Of a DNA stretch of 64,000 bases, positions 46,588 to 59,534 are shown in pieces; position 1 is the first letter of the stretch; each line of letters starts with the position of its first letter. The translations under genes and the position numbers were made by a program. Source of the stretch: Nymphaea colorata (Eukaryota > Streptophyta > Magnoliopsida > Nymphaeales > Nymphaeaceae); NCBI RefSeq assembly GCF_008831285.2, contig NC_045139.1, positions 25,402,412 through 25,466,411 on the forward strand, read 5' to 3'. Under the pieces are notes generated by a model. That model did no database searches. It worked only from the letters and a program-made list of their open reading frames with translations, and was not told where the DNA came from.

Positions 46588-48138
46588 CCATTAAAGCAAA
46601 CACTTGGTGGCATCTATTTTTACAGTAAGCTAGTCCTTGCCCCATCGATGTAAATCTTCAGTCTTATACACGTATATTGTCAATGTTCTTAAGGTGTGCC
46701 TCTTAATTTTTGCTAGCATTTGGAGGTGGGGGTGCACATGGCCCCATGAGAATGTGCCAAAGGAATTGGCCCTCTCATTACAGGTAATTGTGGGTCCGAT
46801 CAATTAAGGCGTTCAACATGGCCCAAGAAGTCGAGAGGCGGCTGTTAGGTAGTCCGATCTGAGGGAGCCATGAGCGTTGAAGAGATCTACAGAGGTTTTC
46901 AGACCTCTGTTTCTTTTTATCTTGGCACTAGAAAAGGTCCAATTCGCGTTAGAAATGGACACTTCCAAAGTCGATTCTAAAGAAAAATCAAGCTTCATGT
47001 GGATCGTATCCGTTGAAAGATCATGTCATGACGCCAATGAAGAAGACAACTGTGTGGACTTGCGCCATGTAACGATGGTGGACGACGGCGACGGTGGGAG
47101 CCTTCTTAGAAAGGCTAACAGCTTCCAAGACAGTGATGATGGCGGTGAATGGAAGGGACGACCATGGTGGTAGTGCTGGAACAAGATTTCCTACTTGTCA
47201 ATTTTCGCGAGAGAGGAGGGTCCCGTGCCTTGCACAAAGATTCCATCTCTCTCCACGACGCCATTTGTCGCTTTCCATCTTTCTTGATATTATTGGCCGC
47301 CATAGTTACCTCCTCTTTCTTTAATATCGACCTTACGCGACAGAGTCGTGATTGTAAAAATTCTTTTGTCCGAGAGCAGTTCGACCAATTAAAGTAATCC
47401 TTTTTCCATTATCGCCTTTGGCGTGCACATTCTGCTGTTCTTTTTCCGTGTCTCTTTTCAGAAAGAGCAAATAAGTTCCTTCTTTACGAGCTACATGGCA
47501 TTCTCAACTCAACCATCCTTTTCTTTTTTTTTTTAATTTTCATTCATTCTTTTAACAATTCATCTTATAGACATGACTGTTTACATTCAGTTGAAAAAAA
47601 TGAATATTTTCCAAATGTGTAAAGAAGATTTTTGTCAAAATATCAAAAATAAGTCTATAATTTTTTTGGCTTTCTGATGACATGCGGATAATTAGCTACA
47701 ATTTTAGAATGAAGAGTATAGTCTACGCATACAGGCCTTCCAAATAAATTTATATTTAATTCTATGGTTAACCATGATTAGGGGTTGACCATATAGACAT
47801 AATTATGCTAATTGATGCACATATCTGGTACATTTATTAGAGTTTCTTTTTGTGGGTCATTTCGTAATGGCAAAACTCTTCGAGCAATGCCAAGCTAACA
47901 ATGAAATGCTTGCCCGAAATAGATAGGATGCTAATTTGCAGAACAAATTGTGTCAAGGGCATTTTTGGTAATACAGACATGAAAGCAAAATCCACTTTTG
48001 TTGAAGAAAAAACCTAAAACCTACTAGCCACTTGGAGGGAGAAAAAAAAAAGTTTGGTCCACTTAGCCTCCAACGACGCCCCTCGGTCTAATTCAACGTC
48101 TTCTCAGGTTAGCAACCCTTCAAGGAATCAAACAAAAG
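46588..48138. other. Downstream region of the CTL gene, no supported gene
   Basis: The first ~150 bases are probably the CTL 3' UTR. Open frames at 46877-47400 on both strands have no recognised family and no splice partners. Confidence 0.4.
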
Positions 48139-48266
48139 TAGGGGCCGAGTTAGAAAGGCTAAAATATCAAAATTTTTATATAAAATAAGTAAAATTTTCT
48201 AAAATTTACATGTAATTTATTTCTAAAAAGATAGGGCCCATGCGGGCTCCCCTAGCTCTGCCCCTG
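48139..48266. mobile_element. hAT-like miniature element, cluster copy 1
   Basis: The left end is TAGGGGCCGAGTTAG; the right end on the other strand is CAGGGGCAGAGCTAGGGG. The centre has AAATTTACATGTAATTTA. The same centre and end words recur in the elements at 50328, 51746 and 52795. Confidence 0.5.
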
Positions 48267-48905
48267 CATCATTTAGCAATAAAAAAGTGGCAATTCAGTT
48301 GACTCAATTTTCAAAACAATTCTGTCGATTGTATAAAAATTTTTCTCTAATGGTCAAAAAATAAATTTTATACTTTTAGCAAAAAAATACAAGGGAAAGG
48401 AAATATAAAAATAAGGAAATTGAAACTAATAAAAAACCAATTAAAAATAAGAAAAACGTGACATATGGTCCTCTCTAAGAGGCACTCATATCTAATCGAT
48501 TTTCTACCAAATCCACTCAATTTTGTGGTCCAAGGTAGCCTGATTTTAATGGAGATCAAGAGTTGCAGGGCAGGGAAAAACGTATACCAAGGCATTTAGG
48601 GGATGAAAGAGAGAATGACAACTCTCATTAAACCAAGATGTGATGTTATTCGCATCTCCTTAGTACATACTCATTTGTTGGTTGATTGATTGATAGAGGA
48701 GCGATAAAAGTAGGTCCATTAATTTGTATCTTCTTCTATCAATCACTTGCGCAAACACTGTCTTTGATTCTGCCATTAAATGGCAATATCAGCAGCTACC
48801 TCTTACTTCCCATCAACTACTATCCTTATCAGTAACCTAAAATCCCTAATTATTTTGATAGTTTTTGTTCAGACAGACACCCTCATTCACTTGGTAAAAG
48901 AATGG

Positions 48906-48936
<31 letters not shown>

Positions 48937-50327
48937 AAGAGAGAGAGAGAGAGAGAGAAAAAGGAGGCATAGCAGTGACGGCATCCATATATAAGCACAA
49001 ATCAGCAAATACTATTGCCATTTTGAAGATTGTTGGTTTAATGTCAGCAAACTCACACAATAACCTTTTGTCAAAAATTAATTATATTTCTAGGCATCGC
49101 CTAATTTATGAGCCATTGATTAAGATGTAAGATGCACTACTCGAATCAGACTCCAAACACCTTATTTCAACGGTTCATTTAATTAGGAACAACAGTCGAA
49201 TCCTTCGGTTCCTTTCTTGTACGAAAGATCAATTCTCAACTGCCTACTACAACAGAAGTTACGTGCACAAGTTGTTATTAACAAAGATGCCTTACTAATA
49301 GCATCCATGATCGTAAGAAAAGGTCTATGTTACAAAACTCATGATCGTAAGGCGGTCCACTTTAAAGGAGGTCTATGTTACAAAACCCATGATGCTGTCA
49401 CAACCTCCTGCCCCTACTCTTCTAGATCACAAAGATATTACTGAACTCAGTAATGAAGAGACGTCTGGACCGCGTTCATTTCTCAACCTGTCGACCTGTG
49501 ATTTATTTGTGCAACAGGAAGCAAATTATTGACCATATTCAGGTTGCGTGTGTGACCACATCACATCATTATAGGTTTAGTCAGACACGGCAGGTAGACA
49601 AAGGCGCTTTACCATGCCTACCTTTTAACTTGGATCGAGGAAAATTGTGAATACAAATGTTACTCGATCATAATTGATATACATGTAACGTTTTTTCTTT
49701 CATCCGGTGAAGTCCAAAATTTAACAATAATATGTCAAAACAATTCATATCTCAACATAACACACGTGAAGTTTTTACTTCTAGATGAAGTGATGAAAGG
49801 AGTATTTCATCTACTACCGTCCGTGAGCGCTGAAGTTCCTTCCTTTTGCAAAGTCGAGGCCGACAGCACTCGTGCTTAGGTATAATGCTCCCTCTCCGTT
49901 GGCATCATGTTCATGTTACTCGAACCAATTACCAGCCGTTAATTAATTAGCTTAAATCAAATCGAAATTTTTATCTTGAAAAACAGCGGCAGAGCCAGAA
50001 ATTTGTATATAAATAAATAAAAGTCAAGAAGGCAACTATGTATGAATCAGATACAACCATCTCGCTCAGCTGCCTTACGTTGATATTTTTGGGTTTGACC
50101 TCCAAAATTAGGTGGTGGTGAAAGTTAAAAAGAGAAAACTTTGAAGCTATATTCAAAAGCTCTGAAATCCATGGCACAGTGGAACCTTCCGAGAAAGAAG
50201 GGGATGTTCTGTTGAAAAGAGAAATGCTGTCACCAAGATTTCCTGTTTATTAACACAAAGTATGGGAGAAGGCTTAAAGAGTCTTTCTCTTTGCATCGGC
50301 CATAGTTTGATGCGTGTAAAGGTTAAG
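48267..50327. other. Intergenic region, no supported gene
   Basis: It has (TA)n at about 48905-48934 followed by (GA)n to 48958. Near 49314-49390 a segment TCTATGTTACAAAAC-CATGAT is duplicated at a distance of about 48 bases. No recognised frame. Confidence 0.4.
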
Positions 50328-50470
50328 GACGGAGCTAGGAATTTTTTGTTGTAGGACACCTAAACTATAAGTTAAATTAAAATTTTTAAAATTTACAAGT
50401 AAAATTTTTATTTTCTAAGAATTTGAGGCGAAGCCATGGCCTCTGCGGCCTCCACTCTGCCTCCTTCCCT
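50328..50470. mobile_element. hAT-like miniature element, cluster copy 2
   Basis: It begins GGACGGAGCTAGGAATTTTT, has TTTACAAGTAAAATTTTTA in the centre and ends GAGGCGAAGCCATGGCCTC with a Pro/Ala-like GC tail. The parts match those of the neighbouring copies. Confidence 0.45.
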
Positions 50471-51087
50471 GGCTGTGGTGTAGCTAGAAATTTTTAAGTG
50501 AGGTCAGACACTATTTCATGAATTTTCAACAAATAAATATTTGAAGACACATATCTATAAATAAAGAAAAATTTTAGGATTGGTGTCGGCAACTTGTGGC
50601 TTCCACACTGAACAAAGCCCTCTCTCTCCTCTCTTCTTTTCCACATCCTCCCTCTTTCTTCCTCTCTTAATGAAATGAGGTTGGTAAATGAAGGCCTTAA
50701 GTCCCTTTTTGAAAAATATTAGATGTAAGTTGGCAAAGGAACAGTTGTGGATAGAAGTAACCACACGCACACAAGCGCACATGTGCATATGTTAAAACCA
50801 ATGCATTTGTGCATGCATGGATACGGATTCACAAATTTATTTGTAGAGTTTAAATACTTTATGAGTATTTTATGAATCTACTCAAAAGTTTATGGTAGAT
50901 CTATGAAACATTAAAACCAAGTGCTTACGCATCTGCTTCAATTTTTAGGTAAATTCATAAAATACTCACAAAATATTCAGTTTACCAAATGACCCTTAAA
51001 AATATTCTTTCTTTTACCGATGCAACACAAAAATAAAGCGTTAGCCAAAACAAAAAGAATTAATATCTAAATAAAATAAATTTTATG

Positions 51088-51492
51088 GGTTAGTGTGAGC
51101 AATTGTACGCAACAGTTACAGCTACAACATAGCTCGGCCGTTTATGCTGCTAATCTATGTAGTGCTACTGTGCTAGTGATTCTCCCATCCTTTCTCCTTA
51201 CCGCTGGAGGTGCTTTGGAACTTAAGTGGAAAGCAGATGACAATTAAATATTTATTGGAAGAAAGTGATGCTCAACTATATATGTCGTGTGGCTGGATTA
51301 CCAAAATCCAGTTAATTTTCTTCCCATGTGACTTCACAAACGAGTTTGAATGGTTTAAATCTATAGAGTAAAAATATATTATTGTACAAATCTAATTAAT
51401 GCACCAATCAAATTTTATGTTTTTTAAAATCAATTTTTTTTTGCGTTGATCAAAAGTTAGAAGGGTCGTGGAGTACAAGTCATGCAATATTG
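51088..51492. repeat. Dispersed ~405-bp repeat, copy 1
   Basis: It starts TGGGTTAGTGTGAGCAATTG and ends CATGCAATATTGGA. It aligns from end to end with 56684-57105 at, by eye, over 90 percent identity. The immediate flanks differ from those of copy 2, which marks it as a mobile unit. The flanks here contain ATTTTA on both sides, a possible target duplication. No coding capacity. Confidence 0.75.
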
Positions 51493-51745
51493 GATTTTAG
51501 AATTTTTTTTTCTCTGAACTTATAAATTCTGTCGAGTCATCCTACCGCATCCATGAAGTCCTAATAGAAAAAACAAAAAGTCATTCCACATACAGCTTAC
51601 CAGTCTGCTCAACAATGCTCCATGGTTACTTTATTCAACTTGAAAGTGGTCTCTATACTATTTGTAGTTCAGAAGAATAAAGTTCATAGAAATCAAACTG
51701 ATGATCGAACTTTGAACGGCCTATCAGTCCAACCAGTTACGCACG

Positions 51746-51890
51746 AGTGGAGCCAAAGGGTCCCATAGAGGCTTTGGCTCCACCTAATTTTTTCTTTTAA
51801 ATTTACATGTAAATTTTAGAAAATTTCAGTTTCTATATGAAAATTAAAAAAAAATGATATTTTCACTCCGTTAAAATTTTAAAACTTTAA
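51746..51890. mobile_element. hAT-like miniature element, cluster copy 3
   Basis: It has GAGTGGAGCCAAAGGGTCCC at the left, the perfect palindrome AAATTTACATGTAAATTT near the middle and TTTTAGAAAATTT words shared with the copy at 48139. Confidence 0.45.
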
Positions 51891-52794
51891 TTCTACCTTC
51901 CTCATGAAAAATCTTTGATATTTTATACGTGCACGACTTTACCACAAAGACACACTAACCCAAGTAAATGGGTTGAATAATATAATGCCGATCGTGGTCT
52001 TTGTTTAATTACCTTACCAAAAAATAATACACCAATTGTCTTGAGACATTTAATACTGTCATCACCATAAGAAGTAATTGGTTGGTCCATGCCCGCGCAT
52101 GCCTTGGATTTCTAACGGGAGGATCAGCAAACACGTGACTAGATTTGGACTTTTCTAATTTAGAAGGAGGGGGGGAACTTTTCCCCGAGAACGTGTAAGG
52201 TGTGACTCCATTACTGACAGAACAGCAAAAGCAAGGGTTGTGCAATAGGAATCTAATCGCCGGCGGGTACGTAATTAAGATTCCGGTTCTAACGGCCCCT
52301 TCTTAATCGGATCTCATCTCGCCTAACCAGATCCAGACTCATCTGGTTTTTGAAAATTGAATTGAAACCTACTGGCACAAGATCCCACGCTTACACGTGA
52401 ATCTCTGTCCAGACCTATATGCGATACTGCTCGAATGAATTCAAATCTGATTAGCAACTCTTTTTATATGGATCTTGCAATAATCGTTAACGGTCTTCAT
52501 ATATAGGGCCAAACCCATCTCCCTAACATTGTCTTTAATTAGTTGTGTTTGATAGCCTCCGATATCAAAACTGAGGCTGCTCTATATTTCAGATTAAATG
52601 AAATTCACATCGCATTTCACAATTGTAAATTTAAGAATCGCCGTTAATGCAATTTTTTGTCTTGAAGGGCCAAAAAAATACAAAAAAAAAAAAAATAATG
52701 TTTACTCGAGAGTCAAATCCATACCCTTATGCTTTCAAGGATATACACGGTTAAAAACCAAATTTGTTTGAAAAAAAAAAAACAAAAGGGGTAA

Positions 52795-52985
52795 AGAAGA
52801 CCACATATTCTTGCAGATAAAATAATAAAAAATTTGAAATTTTTTCATTTTTCCAAAATTTCTATCAAGGCCAAGTTTAAAAATTTCAAAACATTTACAT
52901 GTAAACTTTTCTTTAGCAAAATTTCTGGGGGAGCCATGGCGCCGGCGGGCCTGGCCCCCTTGGGTCTTCCCCTCATCCCTGCTGA
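52795..52985. mobile_element. hAT-like miniature element, cluster copy 4
   Basis: It carries TTTACATGTAAACTTTTCTT, then AAATTTCTGGGGGAGCCATG and a GC-rich end GGCGCCGGCGGGCCTGGCC. It matches the other copies in layout; the left end is unclear. Confidence 0.45.
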
Positions 52986-52999
52986 GGTCGTCAAACATA

Positions 53000-55820
53000 C
53001 TCTTGGATATGGAGGGCGTTTGTGTGCATTTGATATTTGGATATGGAAGTTCGTTTAGATCTCAGGATCTAAGATCTTACTATCTTAGACCCATGGTTTT
53101 CAAGAGCGATAATAAATCCTCTGTTTGGGAGATGCATGGATTACATTCTTGTGCAAATCTCTAATCCACGGATCGAAGTCAAACCCTTTTAATTTCCTCC
53201 AACTATTGATTTATGGATTTCAAAGACAACAGGAATCTTAAATCCATAGTTTGAAAATTATATATAGAATTTGACTAAACATAAATTTAAGATAGGCATT
53301 ATGGCATATCCAACCCTTGAAAGTACGGGTAATCAAACACCTCCTTGTTGTAATGACATCCTTGTATAGGAGGCTTGGGCATGTGATGGTATGAACCTCA
53401 CATTCATTTATCGGCGCTTAATTCAATAATTTCTCTCAAAAATCCGATTCATGCTGATTGTTGTTCCCCCAACTAACCAAGAAGTCTTGGTGGAATTGCC
53501 CACAGATTTTGTAAAGGAATATCCCGCTTGTTTTTAGAGAAGAGATGGTAAACATGATCCATTAATTTCAGTTTGTTTGATTAACTCAAGTTCCTTTGAG
53601 TATGTCTGTCTTCTTTGAAAATATATCATGAACAGTTCCTGGGTTTAGCTCCTTTTACAAGTTACATTCATGTCATATATATATATATATATGTATATAT
53701 ATATCCCTTTCTCCCTAACTACGAGCTCCGAGGCTGCTTTACCCTTCAATTAGCATTTATCATTTGCCGTTCAAAAGAATAGTGCCCATAAGAATCTAAC
53801 TAACAACCGGACTTTCACCAGCCCACCAATGTAGCCAGCTACGCCATGTTCTTATGGCAATATATATAACATAATGAAAAATCGCAGGACTGGAATGATT
53901 GGCACTCAAAAGAGAATTAAAAAGAAAAAGACGGAGAATAATTGTTGCTAAGACGACCATTGAGCAATAAACTAATTATATTTGACAAATTAGCTTCTAT
54001 AATACGACATTCCCTATCGAAGGGAATAAAACGTGAAAGAAGTATGAACCACCGTTGGTTGGAAGAGTACGCAACATATACAATACATACTGATCGATGT
54101 GCATTTTTGTTCTTGTGCAATTGGTCGAATGGCCTCAACACATTTAATTAATTAATTAATTATTTATTTATTTTTCCATTTTTTGAGAGATCAAAATGGC
54201 TAGATTAATGCTGGTCATGCGTTCATATATACTCCTTTTTCTCAATCATGGCAGGTTAGCCCCCATGTTGCATCACTACTAATTTGGATGCCTTTATGCT
54301 ATTTGATTCTTTCCCCACTCCACAAAAATGTTGGAATATTATATACAAAAAGAGGGCACCTTATATTCAGCGGTATAGCAAAAACACCATTTTAGTTTGG
54401 GAATATTTATTTTTTGGCAGCCCTTTTGCGTCTCACTCATCAATCAAAGCGCTAAATGTAGATTCGCACATATGAACATATATTTGTCGTTGTTTCTCAT
54501 GTTTGTGCAACAATATTCACAAATGCGAATGCAACTTAGCCTGAGATTATGCTTAATGTGTACTAATACAATATTATAAGTGTTGATTAACAAAGATGCT
54601 CAATAATTGGAAATTGATCGCTACCAGCGGATGTAACGCATTAGTTTGGTCCCGTTTCTTGCTTCTACGCAACATGTGAGCATATTATGCAGAACGTTTA
54701 CTTTATTCGGCGTAAGATCAATCATATGAAGCATCCTGACGAAGAAAGTTCTCAAGAAAAAGCCCAAAAAAAAAAAAAAAAGAGAAAAAAAAGGTTGTTT
54801 CTTTCACTCCACCAGGCACTATACGCCATCTTTGATATGCGGGGGCGGAGGGTCATGTGGTCTTGTGTAGGCGAATGTCCACACAGTTCCACAACTTTTA
54901 GTTATTTCACATTGGTGGTCTCCAACAATTACTAATTCCTATGTACAGGTGCCCCTGAATCAAAACTTGCTAGCTTCTATGATTGTCGGCTAATTAACAA
55001 AAGCAACAGCTAGCATGCACTTGATGTAGATTCCCTGGATTGATCAGCTTTTGCTAGCTGGGGCATCAATGATTTTGTGTCTTATTGAACATCAGATTCC
55101 GATCTGAAGCTGATTAATCAAACTTGATGAGAAAATTCAAATCCAATTAGCAATCAAAAAGATATATAAATTTCATTACATGTTGAAATTCAGATTCGGG
55201 TTCCATAGCTTTCTGAATCCAAATCCACGCAGGTGGATGATTATGAAATCCTCCAAAATCTTAGCCTTCTTTGCCTATCGGTTCCTGTATGGACCTTCGT
55301 TACATGAAGCGGCAGCAATAGCGACACATGAATGGAAACAAATTAATGGGGTGAAGGACCTGTAGTGTCATGAAGAACAAAGCTTCGAGAATGCAAATAA
55401 AATATAATGGGAGGCTTTCTCTCATTAAGAGAGAAAACAAAAGAAGAATAAGAAAAGGTTCTTAACCACTCTATGTGATTCATTCAGAGATTTGAAATAA
55501 ATTTGTATCACTTCTTAAAGGTGCTCTAACTGAAGAGTTATGAAAGATTGAATATGGGTTAACGAATAAGAGTAATTGGCTTGTTTCCCTGGTCAAATCT
55601 CCAAAGATCTGCCACCTTTAGGTCTTCATTTTCTCCAAGAGCTAAAAGCAGTAAAGAACATGATCTAATGCTCAATAAGAGTAACAAACATACCGAAAGG
55701 CACAAAGTCGACACCCAAGATGCACAAAGAGGAAGATATGTTAAATACAATATATGGAAATTGAGCTCTCTCTCTCTCTCTCTCTCTCTATCTCTATCTC
55801 TCTCTCTTGAGTTTTTCTAT
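53000..55820. other. Intergenic region, no supported gene
   Basis: AT-rich, with (TA)n at about 53679-53704, (TTAA)n near 54146-54165, poly(A) near 54766-54781 and (CT)n at about 55766-55806. No recognised frame. Confidence 0.4.
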
Positions 55821-55824
55821 TTCC

Positions 55825-56680
55825 GTTGCAGCCTTTGTCAGGATTGTCCGTTATTGCCATTGCTTTTCAACTTAGTTGCTAAGTGTTTTGCTACCTTATT
55901 TCGGCACGCTGCTGTCGTTGGCTTCCTCATACCATATTCACTCTCTCACTTGCAGACCTTTTTTTACCTTCAGTATGCTAACGATTTTCTCATGTTTGAC
56001 ACTACTTCTCACCAACAGATTGTGAAAACTTAGCTCATCCTTTGAGTTGTTGAGCTCATTTTTTGGTTTCCTCTCATTCAAGGAATCCGACCACAATACT
56101 TCTTGTAGATGCTTGCTTTGGGTGTAGGGTTGCTGGCTTGCCTATGGCCTACTTAGGTCTTCAGATTACATTGTCACCTCTTACGTCCTCTTTTTGGGAT
56201 GGAGTGAAACAAAAACTTACAGATCGCCACCATTTTTTTTTTTTGGGGGGGGGGGGGAGATCCTAAGAAGGTTTTATAAGATCATTTGTAGCTTTTTCTG
56301 GGATGGAGATCGACCATCAAATTGTTTTGCACGCTGAGACATAGTTGCCCTTCCATGTCCTCTTGGAGGTGTCGGGATAAACAACCTTAGTCGGGCGTGT
56401 GAGTCCTCTTTGTGTTCTTGGTAGTGTCGTCTAGCAACTGAGCATTTTCCTGATCGTCCTTTTTATCTATTCCAAATATGATATGTCATCTCCTAGTGAT
56501 TGACATATTTCTCTCTCATACTTCTCATTCTCACTTTTGGTGTGGCTTGCTCTCTGCCCTTTTCCTTTCCCACTATCTTGTTGAGCTTCCATTATTCGCC
56601 TTGGCCTCTCTCCTCGTGTCATTGCTTTTTTTTCGTCTTTTTTTTGTTAGCCAGATCAATATATCTGACCAGTTACAGTT
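55825..56680 (+). pseudogene. Plant LINE reverse-transcriptase C-terminal fragment
   Basis: Frames with a few stops and shifts read CQDCPLLPLLFNLVAKCFAT (family RQGDPLSPLLFNLV), LQYANDFLMF (family LQYADDTLLF; the first catalytic Asp is Asn, near 55980), GLPMAYLGLQITLSPLTSSF (family LP..YLGLPL....) and FFWDGDRPSN with GGVGINNLSRACESSLCSW (family FLW.G......GGLGI.NL...N.ALL.KW). The order is that of L1-type ORF2. The mutated YADD box and the stops make it dead. Its 3' side is interrupted by the dispersed repeat at 56684. Confidence 0.7.
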
Positions 56681-56683
56681 ATG

Positions 56684-57105
56684 GGTTAGTGTGAGCAATT
56701 GCACACAACAGTTACAGCTACAACATAGCTCCGCCGCTTATGTTGCTAATCTATGTAGTGCTACTGTGCTAGTGATTGTCTTATCCTTTCCCCTTGCCTC
56801 AAGAGTCCAGAGGTGCCTCAGAACTTAAGTGGAAAGCATATGGTAATTAAATATTTATTGGAAGAAAGTGATGCTCAACTATATATGTCGTATATATGTC
56901 GTGTGGCTGGATTACCAAAAACCAGTTAATTTTCTTCCCATATGACTTCACAAACGAGTTTGAATGGTTTAAATCTACAGAGTAAAAATATATTATTGTT
57001 CAATCTAATTAATGCACCAATCAAATTTTATGTTTTTTAAAATCAATTTTTTTTTACGTTGATCAAAAGTTAGAAGCGTCGTGGAGTACAAGTGGTGCAA
57101 TATTG
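56684..57105. repeat. Dispersed ~410-bp repeat, copy 2
   Basis: Matches 51088-51492 with a few substitutions, a 15-base local duplication (TATATATGTCGTGT words near 56880-56900) and a short indel near 56790. The flanks carry TACAGT on both sides, a possible target duplication. It sits in or at the edge of the LINE remnant, so it moved after the LINE inserted. Confidence 0.75.
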
Positions 57106-59530
57106 GAGCTACAGTGCCTTGGTATTAGTTAAACTAACTAGTGTCTTATCTATCTCGCCGCGACTAAGCCTCATGTTCACCTTTTGTACCTCATACCCTT
57201 TCTTCTATAGTATTATTGTATCTGCATGGCCTTCCATTATTTGTAGTCTTTCAAACTCGCCCACCATTCGTCTATTTTCCTTTACTGTCTTTCCCCCCAC
57301 CTCCTTTTTTCTTAGGGTCATGTCTTCAGGTTGCGGTTTATATCCTTTTAATGGTGCATTTGGGAGGAACACAACAACAAGGTCTTCAAGGGCACCACCT
57401 CATCACCGGATTTTGTGGCACGCCTTGTGCATTGTGATGTCTATTTTGCTATTCGGGTAGGGCACCATCTTTCGTTTGTTTTTGTGGGATTTTACCGCTC
57501 TGTCTATGCACTCTTTTCTCCCCCCTCTTACTCTGTTTTATTGTATTGCTGTCTTGTATATTTCATTCTTATGTTTTACTTTTGCGGCATGTTCTTATAT
57601 GTAAGAGACTTCTTGTCCCCAATTTTGTTATGCATTTCCGTTTTATCTCTCTCTCTCTCTCATTGTATAGATAAAAAAAGTTTATTAGGGTTGGCCATAT
57701 TGACGTGCCATAATAAATTTTATAGAGAGATAGTAGGGCAAGAGGGAAAAAAACATAAGACTCATAAAAATATTTAATAAAACTATAAATTTAGATGTGA
57801 CATCAGAGGGTGTCATTACGTCTAAGATTGCAATTCAGATCCTCATTTTAATATTTCCCACAAACGAAAGGTCTGATAGGAAGTCTGAGGAAGGAAGATT
57901 TAAACTTAAATACACTGGTCTCCGTCTCTCAAATTTAGAGGATCAAAGATAATGGTAGATCAAGGGTAATCGAGCACAACTAAACTTGATTAGTAGATTA
58001 TTTCTAACTTGTTCGTGTCATTCCATACTTGTGATTGTAATAATTTAAATAAATTTCTATAAACATAATTAAAAGTAAAACTTATTGGATGAACTATAAT
58101 TGTACAAATAAAGAACCAAAATGTCGTTTCTATCATTACGTACATATGATCATGATCAATTAAATAAATTTTTATAGATGTAATAACAAATTAATCTCAT
58201 TAGCTAAATTCTCCAAAAAATAATTACAAGTTAATATCATTAAACGAACAGAAAATAGAGAAAGGGAAAGACTTAAGTCTAGTTCATTTCATTATGTACT
58301 AGAATAATTCAAATAGTAATAAAAGTTTGCTTCCCATATTTAGTGTGAAAATTGCTAAATCTATTTTATTGTAATGAAATGTCACTGTTTCACCGTGAAT
58401 AGTAGAGTGCTCACGGGTGTCAGAAAACAGCAGCTTCAAATTGGGGCCCCAACCAAAATCAAGTCAGACTTCAAAAGTGACTGTCAAGTGAGATCATAGT
58501 GATAAAACTTGAAAAGCTGGAAACAAACGAATTGGAACTTCATTTATCAATAATGGAAGGAAATCTGCTCTTAAAATCTTACCTAAAAAAAAAAAAGCAT
58601 ATAAGCATAATGTTGATTGACTCGAACTCGGAATGTAAAAGAAAATGGAGAATTCAAATCACATGGACATTACCTTCGGCGCAAGCAGATACAAGCCCCA
58701 AAGGCAGAAGTACTAACTTCAAGGTTCCACACCGCCAAGAGTGTGGCCAATTCCTAAATCCCGAGTACAATCCCCTCGTGTTCAAAGCAGTCATAGAAAA
58801 CATGTTTTTTTTTTCTGAAAAAAACACGATGAATTATTTATTTATCGCAAATCTACTTATCTTTTAATGTTTATATTATTAGTTTCTCACTTATTTTATT
58901 TTTCTTTTATTTTAAATGTTTTTAATTTTTTTTTAAAATTTACCATATTTTTTTCTTCCTTTCACCGTTATACCCGGGAAAAACCTCGCTATTTAAAACT
59001 CTGAGACGTTAAATGTGACTATGGTTCAAAGCAACAAACAAAAAAAAAAAGAAAAAAAGCCTTAAAATGATAGCATTAACGTTGTGATAATGTCACTTTT
59101 TCCTTGATTTTGAAATCATTCCCGCCATTTGTAACTATAGATAGCATCCGTCTGTGCTCAGCCCCTCACAAACCTTTGACTGAGTAAGGTACAATAATCA
59201 CCAAGATCCAACCACTCTTCTCTCCAGTGATCCATTAATGAATGTACAATCTTTGGACATTTCACATGCAGAAACAACCATCAAACAAAAGATGGCTTGT
59301 TTTCAACCAAAATAAATAGCAAAATAGAATACAAAGATATTTGACAGTGACTAAATGGCCCCCACCTCATTCAAGCACATTGTCCAGGACTCCGGCAAGT
59401 GGTAAACTGAAGTGAGACTAGCTTCTGCATTGTCAAGAGGAATAGGTGCCCCAGGACCAGAAACAGCATCTTTGGAAAGCTAGTGCACTTCTACCATTCC
59501 ACCAAGCAATGAACGACAAGTTTTGTTGTT
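57106..59530. other. Intergenic region, no supported gene
   Basis: Up to about 57500 the T-rich plus strand may be further LINE-derived DNA. Beyond that it is AT-rich without a recognised frame. Confidence 0.4.
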
Positions 59531-59534
59531 CAAT

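Noticed and set aside
46813-47400. Open frames on both strands downstream of CTL
   Set aside because: Mutually overlapping, no recognised motif, no exon structure.
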